A stretch of 12,865 bases of DNA from Clostridia bacterium (GCA_900763885.1 CAAFLY010000065.1:1-12865); one strand, 5' to 3'. Shown: positions 1-8,948, counted from the first letter of the stretch. Program-made: numbers and translations. The notes: a model not told the origin generated them from the sequence alone.

Positions 1-152
1 CCTGCTTTCGGCACGAGCTTACTCTCGATTCCCTTTTTCGTCCCGACATACGCGATAACGGCATCGGGATCGTTCTGCTTGATGGTGTTGGCAATGGCAA
101 GTGCCGGATTGACGTGTCCGCCTGTGCCGCCGCCGGTAACAAGGACTCTCAT
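1..152 (-). CDS. murG: MurG, UDP-GlcNAc:lipid I N-acetylglucosaminyltransferase, N-terminal part only
   Basis: MurG adds GlcNAc to lipid I to make lipid II on the inner face of the membrane. Only 50 codons are in the window; the rest lies beyond position 1. The N-terminus reads MRVLVTGGGTGGHVNPALAI, the glycine-rich first loop that contacts the lipid-phosphate side in the family, with the conserved TGGGTGGH and NPALA blocks. The continuation (VIAYVGTKKGIESKLVPKAG) matches the next conserved part (YVGT, GlE..lVP). The ATG at 152-150 is the only sensible start. The Shine-Dalgarno is poor: GCGAG lies some way upstream, unlike the strong sites of the other genes, so expression may depend on read-through from ftsW 107 bp upstream. 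Identity is secure; completeness cannot be judged. Confidence 0.95.
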   Translation of the reverse strand, partial: MRVLVTGGGTGGHVNPALAIANTIKQNDPDAVIAYVGTKKGIESKLVPKA

Positions 153-259
153 AACTATGCTCGCACGGCTTTACCGCGCGCCTTTCGTCAAGTGATACTG
201 TGCGCTGATATATAAAAATGAAGGATTTATGCGAGAGCTGTGCGCGCCGGAGCGTATGC

Positions 260-2047
260 TCAATCCATGCCCAGCTCTTTACGCGCTTCTTCCTCACGGA
301 GCTGATCCCGCGTCATGTAATACTGTCTGGAAATCGAGAGCAGCACGCCCATTTCACAAAGCAGCACCAGGAGGGAAGAACCGCCATAGGAGAAGAATGG
401 AAGCGAAATGCCCGTATTCGGGATGATGTCCGCCACCACGCACATATTGAGCATTGCCTGAATGCCGACCTGTGTGGTGATACCGAACGCCACAAGCATC
501 GAAAACATATCGGGCGCACGGGACGCGATGACATAGCCGCGCCAGATGAAGGCAAGGAAGAGTCCGATCAGGCAGACCGCGCCGATGAAGCCAAATTCCT
601 CGCAGACGATGGCAAAGATGAAGTCGTTGTGCGCCGCGTAGATGTAGCTGTATTTCTGCCGACTCTCGCCCAGTCCCACGCCGAACAGTCCGCCGGAGCC
701 AATGGCGTAGAGACTCTGGTTCGTTTGGAATTTCTCCGCCAGCAGATCCGCGTCCTCGTCGCCGAAGGTGGTCAGTCGTTTGAGCGCGTAGGGATTGAGC
801 ACCACGAAGATACCCGCCAATAGCCCGCCCGCCGCCATAAAGCATGGTACGACCCATTTCCAATCGCAGCCGCCGACCAGGATGACAAGCAGTCCGATGC
901 AGCCAATGATGAGTGTCGCGGACAGATGCTTTTCCAAAAGGACCAATCCGCACGCGATACCGATGATGACGCCGGGGAAAATCACATTATAAAAGAGCTT
1001 TTGCCGTGCGGTGTTCAGATTGTGCAGGGTTTTCTGGTTGGTCTGCATGTAATACGCCAGTGCCAGCACGAGGATGAATTTCATCATCTCCGACGGCTGG
1101 ATCGTGATGGGTCCGAGCTGGATCCACCGACGCGCCTCTCCCTCCGATACGCCGAGCACCAGCACCGCGAGAAGCAGGAGAACACCGATGCCATACGCAC
1201 CGAAAACAATCACCTTATTGCAGTAGAAACGATAGGGAACGAAGGACAATACCGCCATGAACGCCAGTCCCGCAAGCGCGAAGAAAAGCTGTCGTTTGCC
1301 GTAATACAGCACGTCATAACCCTTGGTGAGTGCGTAGGGATAGCTGGCGCTGAACACCATGACCGTTCCAAATGCCACCAGAAGCAGAATGATTCCGAGC
1401 ATGATCTTGTCGACGCCGCCGTGTACCCGGACGATGTCCTTCTGCCAACGGACCTCTGCCTCCGCCGCTTTGCGCGCCCTCTTTTCCTGGCTCACAGCGC
1501 GGCTTTGCTTCCACGAGCGGACCAGTGCCTGGATGGGCGTTTCCGTAACCGGAGCGACGGCGCGTGTATTGCCCTTTTGCGTCTGCATCCGGCTCCGCGG
1601 CTGTCGATAAGCGGGATTCCCCCTGTCGGCCGCGGTTTGCTTATCGGGCGATGTACGCCTGCCAAACGAGGACGGGCTGCCGGACGGAGCTTGCCGCGGG
1701 ATCTCCCCGCCCTGCGCGTTCCGGCCGCTGCGCGGTTTTGGCTGCTGTGTGCGTTGGATGGCGGCTGGATCCCGTGCCGGTCTGCCATACGTTGGCTTTC
1801 TCGCGGGTTGTGTAGTGTGGGATATGGCGGATCTGCTCCGCACGGTCTGATTCGCTGCGGCTGGCTGCCGATACCCCGCTGTTCCGCCGTTTCCGTTGGC
1901 TTTTTGCCGGTTTTCGTATCCGGAATGGACGGCGTTTCCGTACGGATCCGTCTGTCTCGGATTCTGCGTGCCTCTCGCGGGAGCTCTGCCTACCTGCTCC
2001 GGACGGCGGCGGGCATGACGTTTTTCGCCTGTGGAATACTCTGCCAT
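260..2047 (-). CDS. ftsW: FtsW-type SEDS glycosyltransferase with a long basic N-terminal tail
   Basis: SEDS-family membrane protein that polymerises lipid II into glycan at the septum, working with a class B PBP. The membrane part starts near residue 212 and has the family signatures: ARRWIQLGPITIQPSE (305-320), the HNDFIFA block (473-479) whose Asp475 matches the aspartate proposed as catalytic in RodA/FtsW, GGLFGVGLG (452-460), and PNTGISLPFFSYGGSS (543-558). The protein has 595 residues against roughly 370-420 usual; the excess is a hydrophilic tail of about 205 residues rich in Arg, Gln, Pro, Gly and Asn, ending in a charged helix-like stretch (188-207). The start is well supported by GGAGGGAGGAG about 7 nt before the ATG. 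The gene lies 43 bp after mraY and 107 bp before murG. Alternatives are RodA or SpoVE; the dcw position favours FtsW/SpoVE. Confidence 0.93.
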   Translation of the reverse strand: MAEYSTGEKRHARRRPEQVGRAPARGTQNPRQTDPYGNAVHSGYENRQKANGNGGTAGYRQPAAANQTVRSRSAISHTTQPARKPTYGRPARDPAAIQRTQQPKPRSGRNAQGGEIPRQAPSGSPSSFGRRTSPDKQTAADRGNPAYRQPRSRMQTQKGNTRAVAPVTETPIQALVRSWKQSRAVSQEKRARKAAEAEVRWQKDIVRVHGGVDKIMLGIILLLVAFGTVMVFSASYPYALTKGYDVLYYGKRQLFFALAGLAFMAVLSFVPYRFYCNKVIVFGAYGIGVLLLLAVLVLGVSEGEARRWIQLGPITIQPSEMMKFILVLALAYYMQTNQKTLHNLNTARQKLFYNVIFPGVIIGIACGLVLLEKHLSATLIIGCIGLLVILVGGCDWKWVVPCFMAAGGLLAGIFVVLNPYALKRLTTFGDEDADLLAEKFQTNQSLYAIGSGGLFGVGLGESRQKYSYIYAAHNDFIFAIVCEEFGFIGAVCLIGLFLAFIWRGYVIASRAPDMFSMLVAFGITTQVGIQAMLNMCVVADIIPNTGISLPFFSYGGSSLLVLLCEMGVLLSISRQYYMTRDQLREEEARKELGMD

Positions 2048-2090
2048 GAAAACGCTCCTCCCTCCGCAGCTTTGGTATATGTACTGTCGT

Positions 2091-3098
2091 TTATCCTCTT
2101 CCGCATATCAGCGCGACCACGGATACGATCGCTGTAACAATCGACGCTGTGAACACGATCCGGTTTTCCGACCAGCCGCATTTTTCAAAGTGATGGTGGA
2201 TCGGCGCCATCTTAAAGAGCCGTTTGCCATGGGTCAGCTTGAAATAGCCGACCTGCAGGATCACAGACGCGGTTTCCAGAATGTACCAGGCACCGTAAAC
2301 GATCACCAATAACGGATTTTTCATCATGAACGCGCCGCCGACCACCATCGCGCCGAGGAACAGCGATCCGGTATCGCCCATGAAGACGCGTGCCGGATGA
2401 AAATTGTACACGAGGAAGCCGCCGCAGCCGCCCATCAGCAGCGCGCCGAGCAGTGTCAGACCGCCATCCGGTTCCGCCAATCCGTTCAAAAATCCCGCAC
2501 AGGAGAAGAACGCGCCGATGATCAGGGTGATGCTTGCCGCGAGACCGTCAATACCGTCGGTCAGGTTCACGCTGTTGACGATCCCGGTCAGAAGGAGCAT
2601 GGCAAGCACATAGTAGAAGATGCCAAAGTCCACGGTTTTCGCGAAGAACGGCAGGTACACCTCTGTATTCACGCCGCAGACGAGCGTCATGCCGGTCAGA
2701 TACGCCGCCGCCGCGATCACCTGCAAAAGATATTTCTGGATCGGCGTGAGTCCCTCATTCTGCTTCTTGCGCAGCTTGGCGCTGTCGTCGATGCAGCCGA
2801 TCAGTCCGTTTGCCACGCCGAACGCCAGCGTCAGGACAAATGGCAGGGTTTCGCGCACGCCGTCAGTGAGGATGAAGTACACACAGCCTGCCAGCCCCAC
2901 GACCACGGACGCAAGGATGAACGAGAAGCCGCCCATCGTCGGAGTGCCTTCCTTGCTTTTGTGCCACCGCGGTCCTATATCGAGGATCTTCTGCCCCATT
3001 TTCTTGCTTTTCAGAATCGGGATCAGCACCCGGGAGATACCGACCGTCGCCGCGAAGGTAACGACCAGCGCGATGGCAAAAAGGATCTTATACTTCAT
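2091..3098 (-). CDS. mraY: MraY, phospho-MurNAc-pentapeptide transferase
   Basis: Integral membrane enzyme that transfers phospho-MurNAc-pentapeptide from UDP to undecaprenyl phosphate, making lipid I. At 335 residues it has normal family length and many hydrophobic segments. Visible signatures: KEGTPTMGGFSFI (49-61), the Asp pair in GCIDDSAK (D104, D105), NLTDGIDGLA (178-187) with active-site aspartates, FMGDTGSLFLG (239-249), and the C-terminal PIHHHFE (299-305). The ATG is preceded by GTGAGGACAC, giving a moderate GAGG ribosome binding site. The gene sits 117 bp after murF and 43 bp before ftsW. In Bacillus-type clusters murD follows mraY; here ftsW follows directly. Confidence 0.97.
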   Translation of the reverse strand: MKYKILFAIALVVTFAATVGISRVLIPILKSKKMGQKILDIGPRWHKSKEGTPTMGGFSFILASVVVGLAGCVYFILTDGVRETLPFVLTLAFGVANGLIGCIDDSAKLRKKQNEGLTPIQKYLLQVIAAAAYLTGMTLVCGVNTEVYLPFFAKTVDFGIFYYVLAMLLLTGIVNSVNLTDGIDGLAASITLIIGAFFSCAGFLNGLAEPDGGLTLLGALLMGGCGGFLVYNFHPARVFMGDTGSLFLGAMVVGGAFMMKNPLLVIVYGAWYILETASVILQVGYFKLTHGKRLFKMAPIHHHFEKCGWSENRIVFTASIVTAIVSVVALICGRG

Positions 3099-3215
3099 GT
3101 GTCCTCACTCATTTCATCCGATGATTTTGGAAACGCCGACTGCCGTTTGTTTTGCGCCAAAGGCTCCCATATGGATTTTTTCCGAAAAACCCACTCTGCG
3201 CGGGCGTATCCTTTT

Positions 3216-4673
3216 TTATTTCCGGCTGCCGCGTCTCATTTTGCGCTTTTTCATGCACTCGATGACCCGTTCCGCCTGTACCGCGCGGCTTGCCTTGACG
3301 AGCAGAATGTCGCCGGGACGCAGTGCGGTCAGGATCATATCCGCCATTGCCTGTGCGTCTCTGGTATCGAGACTGACGTACACGTTATCGGCACGGATTC
3401 CCTTTTTGATCGCCGCTTCCGCCACAATATCCGCCATCATGCCGAAGCAGAACAGCTTCTGGACCTGCATTTGCGCCGCGTACTGACCGAGCTGATCGTG
3501 CATGAGCCGGGAATATTCGCCAAGCTCCAGCATATCGCCGAGCAGCGCCGCCGGACGTGCGTTCCGTTTCGACGCCATGGAGACCAGCACGTCGATCGCG
3601 GCGCGCATGGATTCCGGGCTCGCGTTGTAGCAGTCGTCGATCACGGTGATGTCGCCGACCTCATAGATCTTCTGCCGCATATCCGCGCCGACAAAGGATT
3701 TGAGTCCCCGGCGGATCTGATCGTCCGTCATGCCGAGCAGCACGCCGACCGCGTATGCCGCGAGAGAATTGTATACATTGTGCTTGCCGATCGCTGGAAT
3801 TTCGACGTTGGTGATCGCCTTATTCGCGTAGATGAGGTCATACACGATGCAGTCGATCTTCTGACGGATGTTGACCGCGCGGAAATCGCCGTTCCGGTTG
3901 TAAATGCTCATGAATAAGGGCTTTTTCTCCAACGTCTCCGCCTGGGCAAAGAGCAGCGGCTCATCGGCGTTGAGGATCAGCTTGCCATCCTCCGGCAGAC
4001 CGAGCCGTATCTCCATTTTCGCGCGGCAGATGTTCTCCCGTGTGCCGAGTGTGGCGAGATGGGACGTGCCAATGTTGGTGACGATGGCGATGTCCGGACG
4101 CACGAGCTTTGTCATATACTCGATCTCCCCGAGCGCACTCATACCCATCTCAATGACGGATACCTCATCGTCCGGCGAGAGATCGAGCAGTGTGAGCGGT
4201 AAACCGAGCTCGTTGTTCAGATTCCCCTTGGTTTTGTGTGTCTTGAACGCCGCCGAAGCCACTGCCGCGACAAATTCCTTTGTGGTGGTTTTGCCGACAC
4301 TGCCCGTGATCCCGACGAATTTCGCCTTCGAGAAGCCACGATACCATCCCGCAAGCGTGCCGATTGCTGCGATCACATCGTCCACCAATATCGCGCAGAA
4401 CGGCAAGCCGCAGTTTTTCGCGTTGTCCGGCAGTCTCTGGCAGATGAAGCAGCGGGAGCCGGCCTGTACCGCCTCAGCGATAAAATCGCTTCCGTCCACA
4501 CGACTGCCCCGAATGGCGCAGAATATGATCCCGTCGCCGGCTTCCTTGGAGTTGGTGGTCAATCCCGTCTGCGGTGTGTTTGCGTCGTACTCTCCGTATA
4601 TTTCCAGCGTGCCGTGCATGACCTCAGCCATTTCCACCGGCGTCGGCGTTTTCAATTTCAGTTCCACACTCAT
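3216..4673 (-). CDS. murF: MurF, UDP-MurNAc-tripeptide:D-Ala-D-Ala ligase
   Basis: Cytoplasmic ATP-dependent Mur ligase that adds D-Ala-D-Ala to the UDP-MurNAc tripeptide, the last soluble step of precursor synthesis. The 485 residues show the three-domain plan: an N-terminal substrate domain with TTNSKEAGDGIIFCAIRG (39-56), a central ATPase domain with the P-loop GITGSVGKTTTKE (121-133), KGNLNNELGLPL (149-160) and EMGMSALGEI (175-184), and a C-terminal domain with DDCYNASPESM (346-356) and GDMLELGEYS (379-388). KGN.NNE.GLPL and DCYNASP.SM are typical of MurF rather than MurC, D or E. The C-terminus is a short basic run (KKRKMRRGSRK). GGATGAGG precedes the ATG by about 6 nt. It is separated from murE by 131 bp. 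Confidence 0.97.
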   Translation of the reverse strand: MSVELKLKTPTPVEMAEVMHGTLEIYGEYDANTPQTGLTTNSKEAGDGIIFCAIRGSRVDGSDFIAEAVQAGSRCFICQRLPDNAKNCGLPFCAILVDDVIAAIGTLAGWYRGFSKAKFVGITGSVGKTTTKEFVAAVASAAFKTHKTKGNLNNELGLPLTLLDLSPDDEVSVIEMGMSALGEIEYMTKLVRPDIAIVTNIGTSHLATLGTRENICRAKMEIRLGLPEDGKLILNADEPLLFAQAETLEKKPLFMSIYNRNGDFRAVNIRQKIDCIVYDLIYANKAITNVEIPAIGKHNVYNSLAAYAVGVLLGMTDDQIRRGLKSFVGADMRQKIYEVGDITVIDDCYNASPESMRAAIDVLVSMASKRNARPAALLGDMLELGEYSRLMHDQLGQYAAQMQVQKLFCFGMMADIVAEAAIKKGIRADNVYVSLDTRDAQAMADMILTALRPGDILLVKASRAVQAERVIECMKKRKMRRGSRK

Positions 4674-4717
4674 TTCATTACCTCATCCTGCCGGCAAAAA
4701 CCGGTCGTTCTCATTCT

Positions 4718-4739
4718 CTGGGGATGCGCCGATTCAATC
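4718..4739 (-). repeat. Dispersed intergenic 22-nt motif, copy B
   Basis: The minus strand carries GATTGAATCGGCGCATC followed by CCCAG, matching copy A at 18 of 22 positions without gaps. It lies in the murE-murF gap. Confidence 0.4.
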
Positions 4740-4804
4740 AACCTGAGATCAGCGTTTTCCAGCCGTATCGAAGGGGAAAATGCTCCTTGGCGGGAGATAT
4801 TTTC

Positions 4805-6352
4805 CTATATTGTTCCGCCCGCATGGTGCTCGGCGGCTTCTATTATTGTCTGCTTTTCATCAAAGGGACGTTTTTCCATCCCAATCCATTCGTATTTTTC
4901 GTGTCCCTTGCCGAGAAATACAAGGATCTCGCCGGGAATCGCGCTCTCCACGGCATACGCTATCGCTTCGGTACGCTCCGGGATTACGGTATATGCCGTA
5001 CCCTCCGGTATACCGGACACGATGTCCGCGGTGATTTTTGCCGGATCCTCCGTGCGCGGGTTGTCGTTTGTGACGATCACTCTGTCCGCGGCTGCGCCGG
5101 CAATTTTCCCCATCACGGCGCGCTTTCTGGTATCTCTGTCCCCGCCGCAGCCAAATACAGCCGTCAGTCGGGTCGGAGCGGGCGTGAGTGCGCGGAGTGT
5201 TGAAAGAGTCGCCTCCATGGCGCGCGGTGTGTGGGCGTAGTCGATGAATGCCGTATAGGGAACATTCCCAAGCGGCACACGCTCCATTCTCCCGGGGATT
5301 GGTTCCATGGCGGTGAGACTTTCGCGGATCTCCATCGGATGCACACCGAGAATCCGGGCGGCCGTCGCCGCTTCCATAGCGTTGTACATGGTGTACCGTC
5401 CGGGAATCGGCAGGCGTATGCGGAAAATCGCGTCGTCAGCGTAATAGAGGAACCCCGTGCCCGCCGCGGAACACGTGCAGTGGAGCCCGGTGACATCGCA
5501 TTCCGCGATCCGTTCCTCCTTTGCCGTACAGGTGCGGAAGAGGACATCGGGATGCGCCGCCATCAACCGTGCGGCATACGGATCGTCCGCGTTGCAGATA
5601 CCCGTGCGGATACTGTGCGGTGAGAGCAGCCCGAACAGGCGGGATTTGGCGGCAAAATACGCGTCCATAGTTCCGTGGTAATCGAGATGCTCGTGGTCCA
5701 AGCCTGTGAAAATGGCGATCGACGGGCGTACCGCGTCCGTTTTCCGCAGATCCAGCGCGTGGGAGGACGCCTCGTACACCAGATGGGTACAGCCGCGGTC
5801 CCGCATTTGCGCGATGGTTCCGTAGAAAGCTGCCGGATCCGGTGTGGTCATTGCCCCGACGGTATCCGCAAGAGAGGTGCCGCCGTTTGCGCAGGGGATC
5901 TCTTCTCTTCCGGCAAACGCACCGATGGTGGTGATCGCGCCCGTTTTCTCCCCGGCAGCGGACAGGATCGTCCGAAGCATATACGCCGTAGACGTTTTGC
6001 CGTTCGAGCCGGTGATGGCGACAGCGGTCATTCCGGCGGCGGGATGGTCATAGAGATTGTCGTACACCACCGCCTCCGCCAGTCTTGCGTCCGGACAGAT
6101 CCAGAGATCACATTCATCCGGAAGGGGGAGATCGCTTCTTTCCGCAAGCACCACAGACGCGCCGCCGCATACCGCTTCCGCGGCATATGTGTGACCGTCG
6201 TGATGGAGACCGCGGACACAGAGAAACAGCTCGTTTTCGCGTACCAGTCGGGAATCCGTGCAGATACCGGCCACCGTATCGCGATGGGCTCGGATCGGTT
6301 TTGCGCCGGTCCCCTCCAGCAGCTTTGCCAGAGAATACACCTTATCTGTCAT
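4805..6352 (-). CDS. murE: MurE, UDP-MurNAc-L-Ala-D-Glu:meso-diaminopimelate ligase
   Basis: Cytoplasmic Mur ligase that adds the third peptide residue. At 515 residues it is near family length. Motifs: the P-loop ITGSNGKTSTAYML (113-126), TTPDP (169-173), EASSHAL (194-200), HEHLDYHGT (220-228), IPGRMERV (352-359), DYAHTPRAME (371-380), DNPR (430-433) and GKGHE (481-485). DNPR is the motif of enzymes that use meso-diaminopimelate; lysine-type MurE proteins differ here, so A2pm-type peptidoglycan is predicted. In the block before HLDYHG the usual TNL reads TGL, a small departure. The start is supported by GGAGGG 5 nt before the ATG. It lies 88 bp downstream of the PBP gene. Confidence 0.96.
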   Translation of the reverse strand: MTDKVYSLAKLLEGTGAKPIRAHRDTVAGICTDSRLVRENELFLCVRGLHHDGHTYAAEAVCGGASVVLAERSDLPLPDECDLWICPDARLAEAVVYDNLYDHPAAGMTAVAITGSNGKTSTAYMLRTILSAAGEKTGAITTIGAFAGREEIPCANGGTSLADTVGAMTTPDPAAFYGTIAQMRDRGCTHLVYEASSHALDLRKTDAVRPSIAIFTGLDHEHLDYHGTMDAYFAAKSRLFGLLSPHSIRTGICNADDPYAARLMAAHPDVLFRTCTAKEERIAECDVTGLHCTCSAAGTGFLYYADDAIFRIRLPIPGRYTMYNAMEAATAARILGVHPMEIRESLTAMEPIPGRMERVPLGNVPYTAFIDYAHTPRAMEATLSTLRALTPAPTRLTAVFGCGGDRDTRKRAVMGKIAGAAADRVIVTNDNPRTEDPAKITADIVSGIPEGTAYTVIPERTEAIAYAVESAIPGEILVFLGKGHEKYEWIGMEKRPFDEKQTIIEAAEHHAGGTI

Positions 6353-6440
6353 ATCGACCCTCCGTTATTTCGGTTGTATCCGTTTCACGTCCGAGTCCGA
6401 TGACCGATTTGCGGCATAGCTTCAGTATGCCATATCCGGG

Positions 6441-8786
6441 TCAATCCGTTCCATCGAGGTGGCGGAGAGTGATCTCCACGACCGTTCCCTTTGTCACGAC
6501 CGTTCCGGCTGTCGGCGATTGCCCGATGACCGTCGCGGTGCTGCCGTTGATGGAGCCGGCAAACACAGGATTGAGTCCCGCGTTGACAAGTACCTGGTTG
6601 GCATTATATGCCGTCATGCCGGTGAGATCCGGTACGGTGATGTCCGTAACGGGCTTCTCTTCCCCGGTATACAGCACCAGTCTGCCGCTGTCCTTCGCGA
6701 TTTTGGAACCGGCTTCCGGCACCTGCGCGGTAATGGTATCCCCGTCGCCGAGGATTTCATACGCGAATCCGCGCCAGCTCACATCCGCAAGCGTGTTTTC
6801 CACCGATGCGCCCACGTAATTCGACAGGGTGATGCTCTGGTTTTCCAGTTCCTCGGTGGTATACTGCGCTTCCACCCCGATATAGGGCAGAATGAAGGAC
6901 AGCAAATTGGAGACATACGGAGCGGCTACCACACTGCCGTATACGGCTTCAATGCCCGGTTCGTCTACGATGAGGATCGCGGCAATCTGGGGATCGTCGG
7001 CAGGCGCATATGCCACCGTGGAGCCGACACGCCAGGGCGTATTGCCGTTTTCATCGTATTTATCCTTTTTTTCGGAGGTACCGGTTTTGGCAGCCACGCG
7101 GTACCCCTTGACATATGCGTTTTTCGCGCCGCCGTTTGTGGCAACGCCTTCCTCGAGAATGTCCGTGATCAGCCTGCACACATCGGTGCTGACGACCTGC
7201 CGGACCGGCTCCGCTTCATAGCTTTCGATCACGTTGCCGCTGTCGTCCGTGATCTGGGAGAGAAAATGGGGGGTGACAAGGTATCCGCCGTTCGCAATGG
7301 ACGCTATGGCGCGCAGCTGCTGGATCGGCGTGGTCTTGAATGTCTGCCCAAAGGAATACACCGCGAGAGAGACGTTGCCGAAATTCTTGTAACTCGAATA
7401 AATGCCGCTCACCTCACCGGGTACGTCGATGCCGGTTTTCTCGCCGTAGCCGAATGCTTCAAAGTAATTGTAGAATTTTTCACGACCGAGCTTCAGCGCG
7501 ACCTGCATCAGCGTCGGGTTGCAGGACTGCTGGAGTCCGACGCGGTACGTGACCATGCCGTGCCCTGTCTTTTTGTGGCAGTTGATCGGCTTGGACCATC
7601 CCTCGACCATATAATAGCCGGGGCAGTAGAACTGATCGGTCTCCTTCATCACGTTTTCCTCAAAGCACATCGCTGTGGTAATCGGTTTGAACGTGGAGCC
7701 GGGTTCGTAGGTCTCCGTGATCGCCTTGTTGTTCCACATGGAATATAAAAGCTCGTAATACGCGTCCGTATAGCCCTCGTCGTCCTCGCTCATCCCGTGG
7801 AGCTTGGCGGCGGAGAACTCATCGAGCGTGTAGGGATTGTTCAGATCAAAGGGCGGATACGTTGCCATCGCGAGAATGCCGCCGGTATTGACGTCCATGA
7901 CGATCCCGGTGACCCGGTTGCCCGCCGCGGATTCGAGGAACGTCTTTTCCAGCTGATTCTCCAGCTCATACTGGATGTACATATCGATCGTCGTCGTGAT
8001 GTTGTAGCCGTTTGCGACCTCAATGTACCGCTCGTACTCAAAGGGCATATCGTTCTTGCGCGCGTCCTGTGCCAGAATGTACTTGCCGCTCGTACCCTCG
8101 AGCAGATTGTTGTAATACCGCTCCAGGCCGTAGATGCCCACGCCCTCGCTGTTTGTGAATCCGATCACATGGCAGGCAAGCGTGCTTTTCGGATAGTACC
8201 GCTTTGCCGAGGTGACAAAGTAGATCTGGTCGTTGAAGCTGAACTGTGCGATGAAGTCCTTGATCCTGCCGGCAAGCTCTTCATCCACATTCTTCTTGAT
8301 AACCTCAAACTGTCTCTTTTCCTTGGCGATTTTTTCACGGATGAAGTCGCCGGACACATTGAGATAGCGGGAGAGCACCTCGGTGATGCAGTCGTCCACG
8401 GATGTGCCTTTATAGGAAATGCCCGCCTCGGGATCACTGTATTCGTACAGCACATCGTTGCCCGGATCGTCGTCGGAGTTGGCGGCGGCATCGGCTTTGA
8501 TGCGCTCATGTATATCGGACGGAGAGAGGATAACGTTGTACACGGTGACGTTGGTGGCCAAAATGTTGCCGTTCCGGTCCGTGATCGTGCCTCGCTCCGG
8601 GTTGACTTCGGTTTGAATGGTCAGCTGATTGAGCACCTTCGATTCGTAGTAGTCATACATCTTCAGCTGATAATACGCAAGATACCCCACGATGATCGCG
8701 CCGATTGCGAGAAAAAGCACGAACATACGGACAAGCCGTCTGGTCGTCTTTTTATCGATTCTGATTTTGGCATTCGCGTCGGTCAT
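6441..8786 (-). CDS. Class B penicillin-binding protein with two PASTA domains (SpoVD/PBP2B/FtsI type)
   Basis: DD-transpeptidase that crosslinks septal or spore peptidoglycan outside the membrane, normally partnered with FtsW/SpoVE. The 781 residues show a short basic cytoplasmic N-terminus, one membrane anchor (about 20-39), the dimerisation/pedestal start (VNPERGTITDRNGNILATN, 61-79) and the transpeptidase motifs S364-T-F-K367 (GSTFK), S421-C-N423 and K567-T-G569. Two PASTA-like repeats close the protein (about 651-708 and 712-776; the second begins TVPDLTGMTAYNANQVL). Two PASTA units resemble PBP2B; the position before murE fits both spoVD and pbpB. The ATG at 8786 is chosen over an upstream in-frame TTG at 8816 because AGAAGGAG sits 6 nt before it. 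A 293-bp gap separates it from ftsL, so it may have its own control. Confidence 0.92.
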   Translation of the reverse strand: MTDANAKIRIDKKTTRRLVRMFVLFLAIGAIIVGYLAYYQLKMYDYYESKVLNQLTIQTEVNPERGTITDRNGNILATNVTVYNVILSPSDIHERIKADAAANSDDDPGNDVLYEYSDPEAGISYKGTSVDDCITEVLSRYLNVSGDFIREKIAKEKRQFEVIKKNVDEELAGRIKDFIAQFSFNDQIYFVTSAKRYYPKSTLACHVIGFTNSEGVGIYGLERYYNNLLEGTSGKYILAQDARKNDMPFEYERYIEVANGYNITTTIDMYIQYELENQLEKTFLESAAGNRVTGIVMDVNTGGILAMATYPPFDLNNPYTLDEFSAAKLHGMSEDDEGYTDAYYELLYSMWNNKAITETYEPGSTFKPITTAMCFEENVMKETDQFYCPGYYMVEGWSKPINCHKKTGHGMVTYRVGLQQSCNPTLMQVALKLGREKFYNYFEAFGYGEKTGIDVPGEVSGIYSSYKNFGNVSLAVYSFGQTFKTTPIQQLRAIASIANGGYLVTPHFLSQITDDSGNVIESYEAEPVRQVVSTDVCRLITDILEEGVATNGGAKNAYVKGYRVAAKTGTSEKKDKYDENGNTPWRVGSTVAYAPADDPQIAAILIVDEPGIEAVYGSVVAAPYVSNLLSFILPYIGVEAQYTTEELENQSITLSNYVGASVENTLADVSWRGFAYEILGDGDTITAQVPEAGSKIAKDSGRLVLYTGEEKPVTDITVPDLTGMTAYNANQVLVNAGLNPVFAGSINGSTATVIGQSPTAGTVVTKGTVVEITLRHLDGTD

Positions 8787-8888
8787 GGGTGACTCCTTCT
8801 TCTGTAAGGAAAACAATTGGCTCTGGGGAGAATGCGGGAAAACGCGTGTATTTTTGTGTGCATGCCTCTATACGCAGGCCTTTTTTGT

Positions 8889-8921
8889 AAAAAGCGGATT
8901 TCCGCAGCGGTATCGCTCCGC
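8889..8921 (-). terminator. Weak terminator or attenuator-like hairpin between ftsL and the PBP gene
   Basis: On the minus strand GCGGA (8921-8917) can pair with TCCGC (8898-8894), with a smaller AGCG/CGCT hairpin inside the loop. Alternatively GCGG-AAAT-CCGC (8905-8894) forms alone. Either is followed directly by TTTTT (8893-8889). The stems are only 4-5 bp, so full termination is unlikely; partial termination between the first genes and the cell wall genes is possible. Confidence 0.25.
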
Positions 8922-8940
8922 CACAGTCTGTCATGTGAGC

Positions 8941-8948
8941 ATTGTATG
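8941..8948 (-). promoter_or_regulatory. Sigma-E-like -10 sequence upstream of the spoVD-type gene
   Basis: The minus strand reads CATACAAT, matching the -10 consensus of the mother-cell sporulation factor sigma-E of Bacillus and Clostridia. In B. subtilis spoVD is transcribed by sigma-E. About 14-16 bp further upstream I do not see a good sigma-E -35 sequence, so this is half a promoter at best. Read as a sigma-A -10 (TACAAT) it also lacks a good TTGACA partner. Confidence 0.2.

Noticed and set aside
153..259. TTGACG in the ftsW-murG gap as a murG promoter
   Set aside because: There is no acceptable -10 about 17 bp downstream, so a separate murG promoter is not supported.
926..2137. Long plus-strand open frame opposite ftsW (about 400 codons)
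   Set aside because: It is antisense to a clear ftsW gene; its composition (Arg, His, Gly, Ser) shows no family motifs and it follows from the GC-rich codons of the true gene. The same applies to the plus-strand frames opposite mraY/murF (2397-3917) and the PBP (6459-7748).
4691..4704. CCGG-N6-CCGG inverted repeat in the murE-murF gap
   Set aside because: Short stem with no T tract after it on the minus strand; likely chance in GC-rich DNA.
4670..4714. 14-codon minus-strand frame whose TGA overlaps the murF ATG
   Set aside because: The ATGA overlap would suit translational coupling, but the frame has no clear ribosome binding site and is too short to judge.
8787..8816. In-frame TTG start for the PBP gene at 8816
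   Set aside because: It would place AGAAGGAG inside the coding sequence; the ATG at 8786 has the correct spacing and gives a normal short cytoplasmic N-terminus.
8863..8886. Plus-strand hairpin GCCT...AGGC followed by CTTTTTT
   Set aside because: It looks like a small terminator on the plus strand, but no plus-strand gene exists here and the stem is only 4 bp.
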